Source: Riemerella columbina DSM 16469 (GTDB taxonomy: Bacteria; Bacteroidota; Bacteroidia; Flavobacteriales; Weeksellaceae). Taken from it: a DNA stretch of 64,000 nt. Of this stretch, positions 35,410 through 44,289 are shown piece by piece; the stretch's first letter is position 1, and every line of letters begins with the position of its first letter. Below the pieces are notes generated by a model, which was not told where the DNA came from, made no database searches, and saw only the letters and a program-made list of their open reading frames with translations. The position numbers and the translations under genes were made by a program. The stretch lies in contig NZ_KB894262.1 of the NCBI RefSeq assembly GCF_000374405.1, forward strand, positions 62,001 through 126,000, in the 5' to 3' direction.

Positions 35410-38166
35410 ATGGATAAATTTTCATTTCTCAATGCTGCTCATACTCAATTAATTGATAGTATGTACCAGCAATATTTACAATACCCCGATAGTCTAGAGC
35501 CATCTTGGAAAGCATTTTTTCAAGGGTTCGATTTTGCTTTAGAAAACTTTGGTGAGGATGATTCCTTTGTGGAAGTCGTGAAAGCGAATGGTAACGCCCC
35601 TCAAGATATCCCTGAAGGGATTGACAAGGAATTTAAAGTAGTCAACCTGATTGAAGCTTATAGAATGCGTGGGCATTTGTTTACTAAAACCAATCCGGTA
35701 AGGGACAGAAGAACCTACACGCCAACTCTAGATATCGAAAACTTTGGGTTGTCCAAAGAAGATTTAAATAAAACATTTAATTCTGCGACCCAAACGGGGA
35801 TGACACAACCAGCCACTTTGGCTGAAATCATCAAGCATCTAGAAACGATTTACTGCGATTCTATTGGCGTGGAATATATGCACATCAGGAATATTGAAGA
35901 AAGAGATTTCATTCGCCAATGGCTTTCTCAGCACGAAAATCATCCAAAATTATCTGCGGACGAAAAGGTTGAAATTTTATCAAAACTAAACCAAGCCGTA
36001 GCATTTGAAAATTATCTACATACCAAATTTGTTGGACAGAAGCGTTTCTCGCTAGAAGGCGGGGAATCTTTAATCCCAGCTTTAGACCAATTGATCAGTA
36101 GAGCCTCTAAACATGGAGTAGACGAGGTGGTGCTAGGGATGGCACACCGGGGAAGGTTGAATGTATTGACCAATATTTTTGGGAAATCATATAAGCAAAT
36201 TTTTTCCGAATTTGAAGGGAAAGAATTTGAAGAAGATGTATTCTCTGGAGATGTTAAATACCATTTAGGATCTTCTAAAAAAATCAAAACCGCGTCTGGT
36301 GAAGAAGTGACCATTAACTTAACACCAAATCCATCGCACCTTGAAACGGTGGCATCTTTAGTTGAAGGGATTACCAGAGCTAAAGTAGACCATACTTACC
36401 AGCAAGATTTTGGTAAAGTATTACCGATAGTAATTCATGGAGATGCGGCCATTGCTGGTCAAGGTATTGTTTATGAAATTTCTCAAATGATGACGCTAGA
36501 CGGCTATAAAACTGGTGGAACCGTCCATATTGTGGTGAACAACCAAGTGGGCTTTACCACCAATTATTTAGATGCGCGTTCATCTACTTACTGTACCGAT
36601 ATTGCTAAGGTAACAGATTCCCCAGTGATGCATGTGAATGATGATGATGTAGAAGCGGTAGTGCATGCCATCCGTTTTGCAGCAGATTTCCGAGCGGCAT
36701 TTGGTAAAGATGTGTACATTGACCTTTTAGGTTATAGAAAATATGGGCATAACGAAGGGGATGAACCGCGTTTTACACAGCCTAAACTATACAGTGCTAT
36801 TGCCAAGCACCCTAATCCAAGAGAGATTTATAAGGATAAATTAATAAAAGAAGGCATTGTTTCCAATGATAAAATGAAAACCATGGAAGCAGAATTCAAA
36901 GCTTTATTAGATGAAAACTTTGATGCCTCTAAAGAAATAGAAAAAAACACACTAGATATCTTTATGAAAGAGGTTTGGACTAAATATATTAATCCAACCA
37001 ATAAAGATAAAGTGTTCGACAAAGTAGACACTCAATTTGATCTTAACCAACTTAAAGAATTAGCCGTTAAGATTTCTACATTGCCTGGTGATAAGTCTTT
37101 TATTAGAAAGATTGTAAGACTTTTTGAACAAAGGCTTAAATCCATAGAAGTAGATAAACTCGATTGGGCAATGGCAGAGTTATTGGCTTATGCCACACTT
37201 CTTTCGGAAGGTTATAATGTGCGTATTTCTGGGGAAGATGTGGAAAGAGGGACATTCTCTCATCGTCACGCCGTAGTGAAAACAGAAACAGCGGAAGAGG
37301 AGTATATCCCATTAAAACATGTGAATCCAGAGAGCCAATTTCATATTTATAATTCCCTGCTTTCAGAATATGCTGTATTAGGCTTTGATTATGGTTATGC
37401 TATGGCCTCCCCAGAGACTTTAACGATTTGGGAGGCACAATTTGGAGATTTTGCCAATGGAGCGCAAATTATCATCGACCAATATTTGGTAGCAGCAGAG
37501 GAAAAATGGAAAATCCAAAACGGATTGGTGATGTTATTACCACACGGTGCAGAAGGTCAGGGCGCTGAACACTCTTCTGCGAGACTAGAGCGTTTCTTAA
37601 CATTATGTGCTAATAACAATATTTTTGTAGCCAATTGTACGGAACCTGCTAACTATTTCCATTTGCTAAGAAGACAGATGAAATTGCCATTTAGAAAGCC
37701 ATTGATAGTGATGACGCCTAAGTCTTTATTAAGACATCCAAAAGTGATTTCTTCTATGGAAGAATTAGCGACGGGAACATTCCAACCTATCTTAGACGAT
37801 GCTACGGCAGATCCTAGCAAAGTAGAGCGATTGGTAATGTGTACGGGTAAAGTTTACTACGACTTATTGGCGAAGAAAGAAGAACTTAATGATGAAAAAG
37901 TCGCCTTAGTAAGATTGGAGCAAATCTATCCTTTAGACCAAGATAAAATTAATGAACTATTTGCGAAATATAGCAATAGAAAAGATTTTGTTTGGGTTCA
38001 GGAAGAGCCAGAAAATATGGGGGCTTGGAGTTATATTTTGAGAAACTTTAGAGATCAGAATGTTCAAGTGATTTCCCCAGTGGCCAGTGGTACACCTGCG
38101 CCAGGTAGTCATAAAAAATTCGAGATTGATCAAACAAAACTTGTTAACAAAACCTTTGAGATTTAA
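35410..38166 (+). CDS. sucA: 2-oxoglutarate dehydrogenase E1 component
   Basis: 918 residues. N-terminal E1o segment (SLEPSWKAFFQGFDFA), AYRMRGHLFTKTNPV, thiamine-diphosphate region LGMAHRGRLNVLTNIFGK and HGDAAIAGQGIVYEISQMM, then the transketolase-like Pyr domain (EEYIPLKHVNPESQFHIYNS, LLPHGAEGQGAEHSSARLER). It decarboxylates 2-oxoglutarate with TPP and transfers the succinyl group to E2. Operon with sucB. Its cofactor need matches the nearby TPP riboswitch only by coincidence of position. Confidence 0.97.
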   Translation: MDKFSFLNAAHTQLIDSMYQQYLQYPDSLEPSWKAFFQGFDFALENFGEDDSFVEVVKANGNAPQDIPEGIDKEFKVVNLIEAYRMRGHLFTKTNPVRDRRTYTPTLDIENFGLSKEDLNKTFNSATQTGMTQPATLAEIIKHLETIYCDSIGVEYMHIRNIEERDFIRQWLSQHENHPKLSADEKVEILSKLNQAVAFENYLHTKFVGQKRFSLEGGESLIPALDQLISRASKHGVDEVVLGMAHRGRLNVLTNIFGKSYKQIFSEFEGKEFEEDVFSGDVKYHLGSSKKIKTASGEEVTINLTPNPSHLETVASLVEGITRAKVDHTYQQDFGKVLPIVIHGDAAIAGQGIVYEISQMMTLDGYKTGGTVHIVVNNQVGFTTNYLDARSSTYCTDIAKVTDSPVMHVNDDDVEAVVHAIRFAADFRAAFGKDVYIDLLGYRKYGHNEGDEPRFTQPKLYSAIAKHPNPREIYKDKLIKEGIVSNDKMKTMEAEFKALLDENFDASKEIEKNTLDIFMKEVWTKYINPTNKDKVFDKVDTQFDLNQLKELAVKISTLPGDKSFIRKIVRLFEQRLKSIEVDKLDWAMAELLAYATLLSEGYNVRISGEDVERGTFSHRHAVVKTETAEEEYIPLKHVNPESQFHIYNSLLSEYAVLGFDYGYAMASPETLTIWEAQFGDFANGAQIIIDQYLVAAEEKWKIQNGLVMLLPHGAEGQGAEHSSARLERFLTLCANNNIFVANCTEPANYFHLLRRQMKLPFRKPLIVMTPKSLLRHPKVISSMEELATGTFQPILDDATADPSKVERLVMCTGKVYYDLLAKKEELNDEKVALVRLEQIYPLDQDKINELFAKYSNRKDFVWVQEEPENMGAWSYILRNFRDQNVQVISPVASGTPAPGSHKKFEIDQTKLVNKTFEI

Positions 38167-38219
38167 TCCTCAATTTAGGAAAGTATAAAATATAGTATTA
38201 AAATAAAAAACACCTCAAT

Positions 38220-39452
38220 ATGTCAATATTAGAAATGAAAGTTCCCTCACCGGGAGAATCCATCACAGAAGTAGAAATCGCAACTTGGCTAGTCCAAGAT
38301 GGAGATTATGTAGAAAAAGACCAACCTATTGCAGAAGTAGATTCTGATAAAGCCACTTTGGAATTGCCCGCAGAAGAAAGCGGTGTGATTACGCTAAAAG
38401 CCGAAGAAGGTGATGTAGTAGAAGTAGGGCAGGTGGTATGCCTTATTGATATGAGCGCTGCTAAACCAGAAGGTGGAAGTGCTAAAGAAGAGGCACCCAA
38501 GGAAGAACCGAAAAAAGATGAAGCCAAAGCAGAAGCACCTAAGGTGGAGCAACAGTCTGCTACATACGCTACGGGAACACCATCGCCAGCCGCTAAAAAG
38601 ATTTTAGATGAAAAAGGCGTTAGCCCTTCTCAAGTATCAGGTAGTGGTAGAGATGGTAGAATTACTAAAGAGGATGCCGAAAAGGCTTCTGTTCCTGCGA
38701 TGGGCTCCGTAGATGCCACGAGTGGTTCTAGATCTTCTCAATCTAAAAAACTATCTTCACTTAGAAGAAAAGTAGCACAAAGATTGGTGTCAGTTAAGAA
38801 CGAAACAGCGATGTTGACTACTTTTAATGAGGTAGACATGAGCGAGATTTTCAGAATCAGAAAACAATATAAAGAAGAATTTGCAGCTAAGCACGGGGTA
38901 GGTTTAGGATTTATGTCTTTCTTTACTAAAGCTGTGACTAGAGCATTACAAATGTATCCAGAAGTTAATTCTATGATTGACGGCAATCAAATGATATCTT
39001 ACGATTTCTGTGATATTTCTGTTGCGGTATCAGGACCTAAAGGTTTAATGGTACCTGTACTAAGAAATGCTGAAAATATGTCATTCAGAGGTGTTGAAGC
39101 GAGCATAAAAGCATTAGCTGAAAAAGCAAGAAATGGAAAAATTACAGTTGATGAAATGACGGGTGGTACATTTACCATTACGAATGGTGGAGTATTTGGT
39201 TCTATGCTGTCTACGCCAATTATCAACCCGCCACAATCTGCGATTTTAGGTATGCACAACATCATCCAAAGACCCGTAGCAGTAGATGGACAAGTGGTAA
39301 TTCGCCCGATGATGTATTTAGCACTATCTTACGACCATAGAATTATTGATGGTAAGGAATCAGTAGGATTCTTAGTGGCAGTAAAAGAAGCCATCGACAA
39401 TCCAGTAGAATTCTTATTAGGTGGCGACGAAAGAAGAGGATTAGATTTGTAA
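38220..39452 (+). CDS. sucB: Dihydrolipoyllysine-residue succinyltransferase (E2 of 2-oxoglutarate dehydrogenase)
   Basis: 410 residues. Lipoyl domain with Lys44 in DSDKATLEL, a Glu/Lys/Pro/Ala-rich linker, peripheral-subunit-binding domain ([20 protein letters not shown], then [10 protein letters not shown]) and catalytic domain with [14 protein letters not shown] (His, Asp) near 380. Forms the core of the complex. sucA lies 53 bp upstream. Terminated by a long palindrome. Confidence 0.97.
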   Translation: MSILEMKVPSPGESITEVEIATWLVQDGDYVEKDQPIAEVDSDKATLELPAEESGVITLKAEEGDVVEVGQVVCLIDMSAAKPEGGSAKEEAPKEEPKKDEAKAEAPKVEQQSATYATGTPSPAAKKILDEKGVSPSQVSGSGRDGRITKEDAEKASVPAMGSVDATSGSRSSQSKKLSSLRRKVAQRLVSVKNETAMLTTFNEVDMSEIFRIRKQYKEEFAAKHGVGLGFMSFFTKAVTRALQMYPEVNSMIDGNQMISYDFCDISVAVSGPKGLMVPVLRNAENMSFRGVEASIKALAEKARNGKITVDEMTGGTFTITNGGVFGSMLSTPIINPPQSAILGMHNIIQRPVAVDGQVVIRPMMYLALSYDHRIIDGKESVGFLVAVKEAIDNPVEFLLGGDERRGLDL

Positions 39453-39470
39453 AATCATCTAAAGATAATG

Positions 39471-39511
39471 AACAAGCCTTGCTTAAAATTTTAAGCAAGG
39501 CTTGTTGTTTT
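39471..39511 (+). terminator. Intrinsic terminator after sucB
   Basis: A perfect 36-nt palindrome, AACAAGCCTTGCTTAAAA and its complement (39471-39506), followed by GTTTTTATT. Ends 2 bp before the riboswitch promoter. Confidence 0.9.
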
Positions 39512-39513
39512 TA

Positions 39514-39544
39514 TTGTTCATATAACTTAAAAAAATTATATTTG
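39514..39544 (+). promoter_or_regulatory. Promoter of the TPP-riboswitch cassette
   Basis: TTG at 39514-39516, a 20-nt spacer and TATATTTG at 39537-39544: both Bacteroidota boxes at consensus distance. Transcription should start near 39549-39551, at the foot of the riboswitch. Confidence 0.65.
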
Positions 39545-39552
39545 TACCACAA

Positions 39553-39625
39553 ACATCGGGGTGCCAATTTATGGCTGAGAATATACCCGTTAACTTGAAC
39601 CGGATAATGCCGGCGTAAGGAATGT
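39553..39625 (+). promoter_or_regulatory. TPP riboswitch (THI element)
   Basis: All conserved blocks of the thi-box are present in order: CGGGGTGCC at 39557-39565, GGCTGAGA at 39573-39580, ATACCCG at 39583-39589, TTGAACCGGATAATGCCGGC at 39595-39614, and GTAAGGAA at 39615-39622. P1 closes with ACAT / ATGT (39553-39556, 39622-39625). The aptamer binds thiamine diphosphate and represses. No terminator hairpin with T tract lies between it and the ATG at 39681, so control is probably by alternative pairing or access to the start. A segment at 39653-39659 (CGGTTCA) is complementary to 39596-39602 in the aptamer. Confidence 0.93.
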
Positions 39626-39680
39626 AGTACTTTCTCTATCAAGGGACACTTTCGGTTCAGTTACTTAAAATTATAGCATT

Positions 39681-40406
39681 ATGAGTGATGAACTGATTAA
39701 AAAAGACTCCGAGTCCTTAGTACAAACAGAAGTCCGTTCGTGGCAGGGCAGAAAAGAATGGTTTTTCAACCGAAAATATACCGATACTTACGAAGACTAT
39801 TACGAAGGTCCGTACAAACGAGCTGAGCAAGAGCAGAAAAAGGTAATGAAAGATTTGATTACCAAAGATGTTCGCATTCAAGAAATATTAGAATACGGCT
39901 GTGGTACAACTCGCTTTACGCGTTGGTGGAAAGAAATTGGCATTGATGCTACGGGAACGGATATTTCTCCTTTTATGCTGTCACAAGCATTGTATTTGTT
40001 TGGTGGGAATTTGGCAATGGCGGATTCCCATTTTATGCCTTACAAAAATGATACTTTTGATGCCGTGGTATTTATGAATACTTTCGAGTATTATCAAAAT
40101 CCGAAGCAGGTATTGCAAGAAGCCGCTCGTGTAGCACGCCACGGAATAGCAATGGGAATGATGAATAAAATCACTCCTAAATTCATCCGAAGACGCGTTC
40201 AGCAGACTTTTGGAAGGAATGAGTTTTATCGTACCGCTACTTTCTATACGCCCAATTCCTTAAAAAAGTTGATAAAAGAAGCCTTGCCCGATAGGAAATA
40301 CAAAATATCGTGGAAGATGACAGGTTTGCCCTCTTGGTTTCCTGTAAAAGAATGGCAACAATCTTATGGTGATTTTTTCGGAATGTATATCCAATTTGAG
40401 GACTGA
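39681..40406 (+). CDS. SAM-dependent methyltransferase, first gene of TPP-riboswitch cassette
   Basis: 241 residues. Rossmann motifs: EILEYGCGTTRFTRWWKEIG (motif I) near 72, GTDISPFMLSQAL near 96, FDAVVFMNTFEYYQNPKQVL near 130, then VLQEAARVARHGIAMGMMNK. An N-terminal segment rich in Tyr, Trp and charged residues (NRKYTDTYEDYYEG) precedes it. UbiE/COQ5-like type. The stop codon overlaps the next ATG (TGATG). The small Trm112-like protein encoded three genes on could be its partner, as Trm112 is for other methyltransferases; that is inference. Substrate unknown; regulation by TPP suggests thiamine-related chemistry. Confidence 0.85.
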   Translation: MSDELIKKDSESLVQTEVRSWQGRKEWFFNRKYTDTYEDYYEGPYKRAEQEQKKVMKDLITKDVRIQEILEYGCGTTRFTRWWKEIGIDATGTDISPFMLSQALYLFGGNLAMADSHFMPYKNDTFDAVVFMNTFEYYQNPKQVLQEAARVARHGIAMGMMNKITPKFIRRRVQQTFGRNEFYRTATFYTPNSLKKLIKEALPDRKYKISWKMTGLPSWFPVKEWQQSYGDFFGMYIQFED

Positions 40407-41461
40407 TGAAAGACGGAAAGATAGGTGCCGAAGGCTTTAAGCGATTGTTTCAAGGTCGATTTGGTAGTGAATGCCCAGAGCAATTGGTTGCTCCAGGGTT
40501 TGGAAAAGATATCTCTTTGGTTGATTTGGGCAATTCGCAAGCCATGGCAATGGCGAGTGACCCTTTGTCATATATACCAAGTTTGGGAGCGAAAAAATCA
40601 GCAGAATTATCTGTTTATTTGGTGGCTAATGATATGGCTACTACGGGTGTGATGCCTCAATATTTTCAGATGGTGCTGAATCTCAATGAAGATTTTACAG
40701 AATCTCTTTTTGAAGAATATTGGAGCCATTTACATCAGATTTGTCAGCAACTCAATATCAGTATCACGGGTGGGCATACGGGTGTAATTCCGATGCAGAA
40801 TACTACCATAATGGGAGGAGGTACGATGATAGCTGTTGCTCCTACCGACCATTTCATCCGACCCGATGGCGTACAAGAAGGCGATGTCTTATTGATGTCT
40901 AAGAAAGCTGCCATATCTTCTACGGCTATTTTAGGGTTGCATTTTAAGGAAACCGCTCATAATTTGTTAGGTGATGAAAGCAGTTCTTACTTGGAAGAAT
41001 TATTTAACCAAATTTCTGTGATAAAAGAAGGTGAATTGGCAGGAAAATATCATCAGCAATCCTCAGAAAAACCCATCCACGCGATGCACGATGTTACCGA
41101 GGGAGGCATTCTGGGTGCCGTATACGAAATGGCTCAGGCAAACCAAAAGGGCGTTGTTGTACATACGGAAAAAATACCTTTGGATAGCAATCAACGATTG
41201 ATTTGTGACCAGTTTCAGCTGAACCCTTTGGGAATTATCGGAGCAGGAAGTATGCTAATAGCGGTTGACCCCAAGGCGGTAGAGGATTTGATTTCGTATT
41301 ATCAGTCTAACGGAATTGATTTGACAGAAATAGGAGTTTTTACCTCATCAAATATGGATTCTATTCTGAAGAATAGTAAGGGCGAACAAAAATTTACTCC
41401 CAAAGAAAAAGACCCTTATTGGGAAGCCTTTTTTACAGCATATCAAAACGGTTGGAAATGA
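40406..41461 (+). CDS. HypE/AIR-synthase/ThiL-superfamily ATP-dependent enzyme
   Basis: 351 residues with the PurM/HypE/ThiL two-domain fold. PGFGKDISLVDL near 29 and MASDPLSYIPSLGAKKSAEL near 49 form the N-domain, with ANDMATTGVMPQYF near 75. A GGHTGVIP loop follows near 120, then HDVTEGGILGAVYEMA near 225 and NPLGIIGAGSMLIAV near 272. ThiL phosphorylates thiamine phosphate to TPP; HypE and AIR synthase make other phosphoryl intermediates. It resembles HypE-like proteins of archaea more than canonical ThiL (no GDD repeat). With a ThiE-like gene next to it under a TPP riboswitch, a kinase role near thiamine phosphate is plausible but unproven. Confidence 0.8.
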   Translation: MKDGKIGAEGFKRLFQGRFGSECPEQLVAPGFGKDISLVDLGNSQAMAMASDPLSYIPSLGAKKSAELSVYLVANDMATTGVMPQYFQMVLNLNEDFTESLFEEYWSHLHQICQQLNISITGGHTGVIPMQNTTIMGGGTMIAVAPTDHFIRPDGVQEGDVLLMSKKAAISSTAILGLHFKETAHNLLGDESSSYLEELFNQISVIKEGELAGKYHQQSSEKPIHAMHDVTEGGILGAVYEMAQANQKGVVVHTEKIPLDSNQRLICDQFQLNPLGIIGAGSMLIAVDPKAVEDLISYYQSNGIDLTEIGVFTSSNMDSILKNSKGEQKFTPKEKDPYWEAFFTAYQNGWK

Positions 41462-42045
41462 TGAAGAAGCAAATTTATTTAATAATAGATGCTGAAATTC
41501 CTTTGGAAGAATTACAACAACAATTGAATTCGGTGTTGCCATTCATATCAAAAGTGCAATTGTATCATACAAAAAAAATCGATACAGACTCCTTGAAAAA
41601 TCTAATCTATTGGCTTACTTCAAACTGCAAATCTTGTTGGGTGTATGAAGACAAAGAGGCCTTGAAATGGCATCCACATTTGGGTATTCATTTGGATGAG
41701 GTGGAAGATATATCCGAGTTGGAAAAAACTTTGCAACGAGTTATTCCTAAGGGTGTTACTGTGGGAAATGATTTGGAAAAACTAAAAAAAGCTGAAGCAT
41801 TGGGCTATGATTATATTTCTTTTTGTTCGGTATTCCCAACTACTTCAGCAGCAGTTTGTGAGTTGGTCAATTTTGAAAAAATATCCCAAGCGAGGTCTTT
41901 GTTTTCAAGAGAAATCTTCTTGGCAGGAGGTATCAACGAATCGACTCAACCTCAATTGGAAGGTTTGGACTATGATGGTATCGCCGTGATTTCCGCTTTG
42001 ATGGATGCTAAAAATCCTTTAGAAACTTTACAAAAATTACAATAA
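41458..42045 (+). CDS. ThiE/TenI-like TIM-barrel protein with altered active-site residues
   Basis: 195 residues from the ATGA overlap at 41458. The ThiE/TenI outline is clear: KVQLYHTKKIDTDSLKN, LGIHLDEVEDISEL, ALGYDYISFCSVFPTTSAA, EIFLAGGINES, and DGIAVISALM. In thiamine phosphate synthase the corresponding segments read VQLREK, ND, DGVHLGQEDL and FPTxTK; here the Arg-Glu and the last Lys are missing. So the pyrophosphate site looks changed. It may catalyse a related aromatisation or coupling, or be a TenI-like tautomerase. Last base overlaps the next ATG (TAATG). Confidence 0.78.
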   Translation: MMKKQIYLIIDAEIPLEELQQQLNSVLPFISKVQLYHTKKIDTDSLKNLIYWLTSNCKSCWVYEDKEALKWHPHLGIHLDEVEDISELEKTLQRVIPKGVTVGNDLEKLKKAEALGYDYISFCSVFPTTSAAVCELVNFEKISQARSLFSREIFLAGGINESTQPQLEGLDYDGIAVISALMDAKNPLETLQKLQ

Positions 42046-42332
42046 TGGAAAAAAGAATTATCGACAAAATGTGTTGTCCGTTTGACAAAAACGATTTGCA
42101 TCTCACAATCTTTAGAGAAGAAAAAGATGTGGTGGTAGAAGGCATTATGCTGTGTACGAAATGTGCTCGCTATTATCCTATCATTTCGGGTATTCCTATT
42201 ATGTCCCCTGATGAGTTTCGAGAGTTGGGCTATGAGCGACCTTTTTTAGAAAAATGGCAAGACCATTTACCCAAACAATTATCACAAAATGAGGTATTTC
42301 GAATCGAAATGCGAAACACCTCTAAACATTGA
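42045..42332 (+). CDS. Trm112-like zinc-ribbon protein
   Basis: 95 residues. DKMCCPFDKNDLHL near 8 and MLCTKCARYYPIISGIPIMSPDE near 36 are the Trm112/UPF0434 pattern (CP.. then C.xC..YPI..GIP.M). Trm112 activates methyltransferases in eukaryotes and archaea by binding them. The cassette starts with a methyltransferase, so a heterodimer is a natural guess. Overlaps the ThiE-like stop by 1 bp. Converges with the aldo/keto reductase (3-bp gap). Confidence 0.85.
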   Translation: MEKRIIDKMCCPFDKNDLHLTIFREEKDVVVEGIMLCTKCARYYPIISGIPIMSPDEFRELGYERPFLEKWQDHLPKQLSQNEVFRIEMRNTSKH

Positions 42333-42335
42333 TTA

Positions 42336-43429
42336 TTAGATAGGTGCGTTCTGCTCAATAATCTGTTGTGATTTTAATTCATCCCAAAAAACATTAGAAA
42401 TTTTATGATTTTCACAAAGGGAAAGATAGTTGCCTTCTATCTGTTGAGCATTTCTGCATCCCGTCAACACAGCCTCTACAATAGGATGCGCCATTGAAAA
42501 CTGAAGGGTAGCCGTACGCATATCTACTTGATGTTTCTTGCAAATTTTTTGTAGGCGTGTTCTTTTCTGTTGCATTTCTTTTGGTGCTGGTTCGGGACTG
42601 TAATTCCAAGTTTCATTACCTGCCAGATAACCACAATTTATAGGCGAACCTACCACAACCTTTACCCCATGCTTTTCTAAAATTGGGAATGTATCGTTTA
42701 AGACTTCTTTATGGTCAAGTAGCGAGTATTGCGTAGCCATTAAGCAAATATCTGGCACCGCTACAGAAAGGCTGTCTAACACCGCTTCAGGGCTATTTAC
42801 ACCAAATCCCCAACCTTTGATGATGCCTTCTTCTTTCATTTTTACAAGCTCTGGAATAGCACCTTTTTGGGCTTGTTCTAAGTATTTAGCATAATCTTCT
42901 TTAAGATTACCTTTTGTCAAATCGTGGATATACACAAAATCCACTTGATGAACCCCTAATCGCAAAAGGCTATCTTCGATAGATTTTCTTGTACCCGAAG
43001 CAGAATAATCGTAATGAAATACGGCATTCATTTTATTTTTCCAAAGATGTTTGATTTGGTCTTCGGGTGGAATTCCAGGTTTTAGAATTCTTCCCACCTT
43101 TGTGGATAATAGATAAGAATCCGCAGATTTGCTATCCAAGAAAACACCCATTCTGCGTTCGCTAATACCATTCCCATAGCGTGGTGAGGTATCGTAATAG
43201 CGGATGCCCAATTCCCAAGTTTTTTCTAAAGTTGCCAAGGCATCATCCTCAGAAGTTTTTTTCCAGCAGCCTGCCAATGGCACACCGCCCAATCCTAAAG
43301 TTTTTGATTAGTATGATTTATTTCTTCTTTGTTTGTTATATGGGGTGTCTCTGCTTTCATCCAATTGCCCACGCCTGTTAAGGCTACAGAGCCGAGAGCT
43401 AGACTTTTAATAAAATCGCTTCTTTTCAT
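42336..43429 (-). pseudogene. Exported aldo/keto reductase interrupted by a frameshift
   Basis: The ATG at 43429 encodes a Tat-like leader (MKRSDFIKSLALGSVALTGV) and stops at a TAG at 43295-43297 after 44 codons. The body continues in the other frame from ACT at 43301 to the stop at 42336: LGLGGVPLAGCW, RYYDTSPRYGNGISERRMG, STKVGR, DFVYIHDL, and LTGCRNAQQIEGN. The AKR tetrad Asp/Tyr is in DTSPRYG. One extra A (T on plus) in the T5 run at 43301-43305 would restore a continuous frame. So it is a recent loss, a slippage site, or a base-call error. The leader has KR, not RR. Confidence 0.75.
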
Positions 43430-43542
43430 TTTTCTTCTTTTTATATTACTGATGAAAATTTTATACCAAGATAAAAAATATTTAAAGGATAAAAGGAATG
43501 ATTTTTGTTCTACTTAACCTATAAACCATTAAAAATTAAATT

Positions 43543-44226
43543 ATGACATTTGATATTCAAATACAAAACATAGATGTGGTTGACGAAATTAAAAACTATT
43601 GGACAAACGACGATTATAAACAACTTTTAGAGCGTTTTGATTTTCCTGATGCGCATACCATTAAACCTGAAAATTTAAAAGAAATGCTCTTTATGGCAAT
43701 TGGTGATTTTGAACCTAATGAAGCAGCTGAAGTGGTATTGACTTATAAATTGTCTGACCGACTGAACGAAGGGCAAATTGCTCAAATTTCTAACGATATG
43801 TTGATTGATAAAGTATGTGAAGAATATCCTGAAATCGATTTGCATTATCCACTTTATGCGATTAATCAATTGCTTTACAAAGCCTATAATGGAAAATTCC
43901 CTAGTGCTAAGGCTTTAGTTGTGGATTTCAGTATGATACCAAAAGACCAGTCAGAGCAAGAAGTGACCAAAGAAGTGGTCTTAAAAACATTTAATGATGG
44001 TTTAGCAGATAATAACTTGATTAAAAGATTATTTGAAGAACAGATGACCACGGATAAATCTTTTGAAAATGCAGAGTATATTCTTTGGGAACTCAACAAC
44101 CAAGGCGACCATAAATATCAATTAATTACTTCGGAATATTGGATTAATAAAGAAGATATTTTAAGACCAGAATTTGAAGGGACATGTAAAATTTCTGAAG
44201 ATAGAGACACTGAAGATGATGCTTAA
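43543..44226 (+). CDS. Conserved-looking protein of unknown function
   Basis: 227 residues, acidic, no signal peptide or membrane span. Not recognised. MTFDIQIQNIDVVDEIKNYW, then DRLNEGQIAQISNDMLIDKV and KYQLITSEYWINKEDILRPE show mixed alpha/beta composition and an acidic tail (EDRDTEDDA). Single gene, closed by the bidirectional terminator at 44253-44287. Codon use is like its neighbours. Confidence 0.7.
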   Translation: MTFDIQIQNIDVVDEIKNYWTNDDYKQLLERFDFPDAHTIKPENLKEMLFMAIGDFEPNEAAEVVLTYKLSDRLNEGQIAQISNDMLIDKVCEEYPEIDLHYPLYAINQLLYKAYNGKFPSAKALVVDFSMIPKDQSEQEVTKEVVLKTFNDGLADNNLIKRLFEEQMTTDKSFENAEYILWELNNQGDHKYQLITSEYWINKEDILRPEFEGTCKISEDRDTEDDA

Positions 44227-44252
44227 TTCATCTCATCGTTCAATATAATTTT

Positions 44253-44287
44253 AAAAAACCTTCGCTTATTTTTGGCGAAGGTTTTTT
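44253..44287. terminator. Bidirectional terminator shared with nosY
   Basis: AAAAAACCTTCGC and its exact complement, 13 bp (44253-44265 / 44275-44287), 9-nt loop. A tract on the left and T tract on the right serve the plus-strand gene and the minus-strand nos run alike. Confidence 0.9.
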
Positions 44288-44289
44288 GA

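Noticed and set aside
41338-41457. Earlier start of the ThiE-like gene at 41419
   Set aside because: The ATGA overlap at 41458 fits the coupling of the other cassette genes, and the 13 extra residues are antisense-like and not family-like.
35410-42332. Functional link between sucA (a TPP enzyme) and the TPP riboswitch
   Set aside because: A strong terminator and a new promoter separate them; the nearness is most easily chance.
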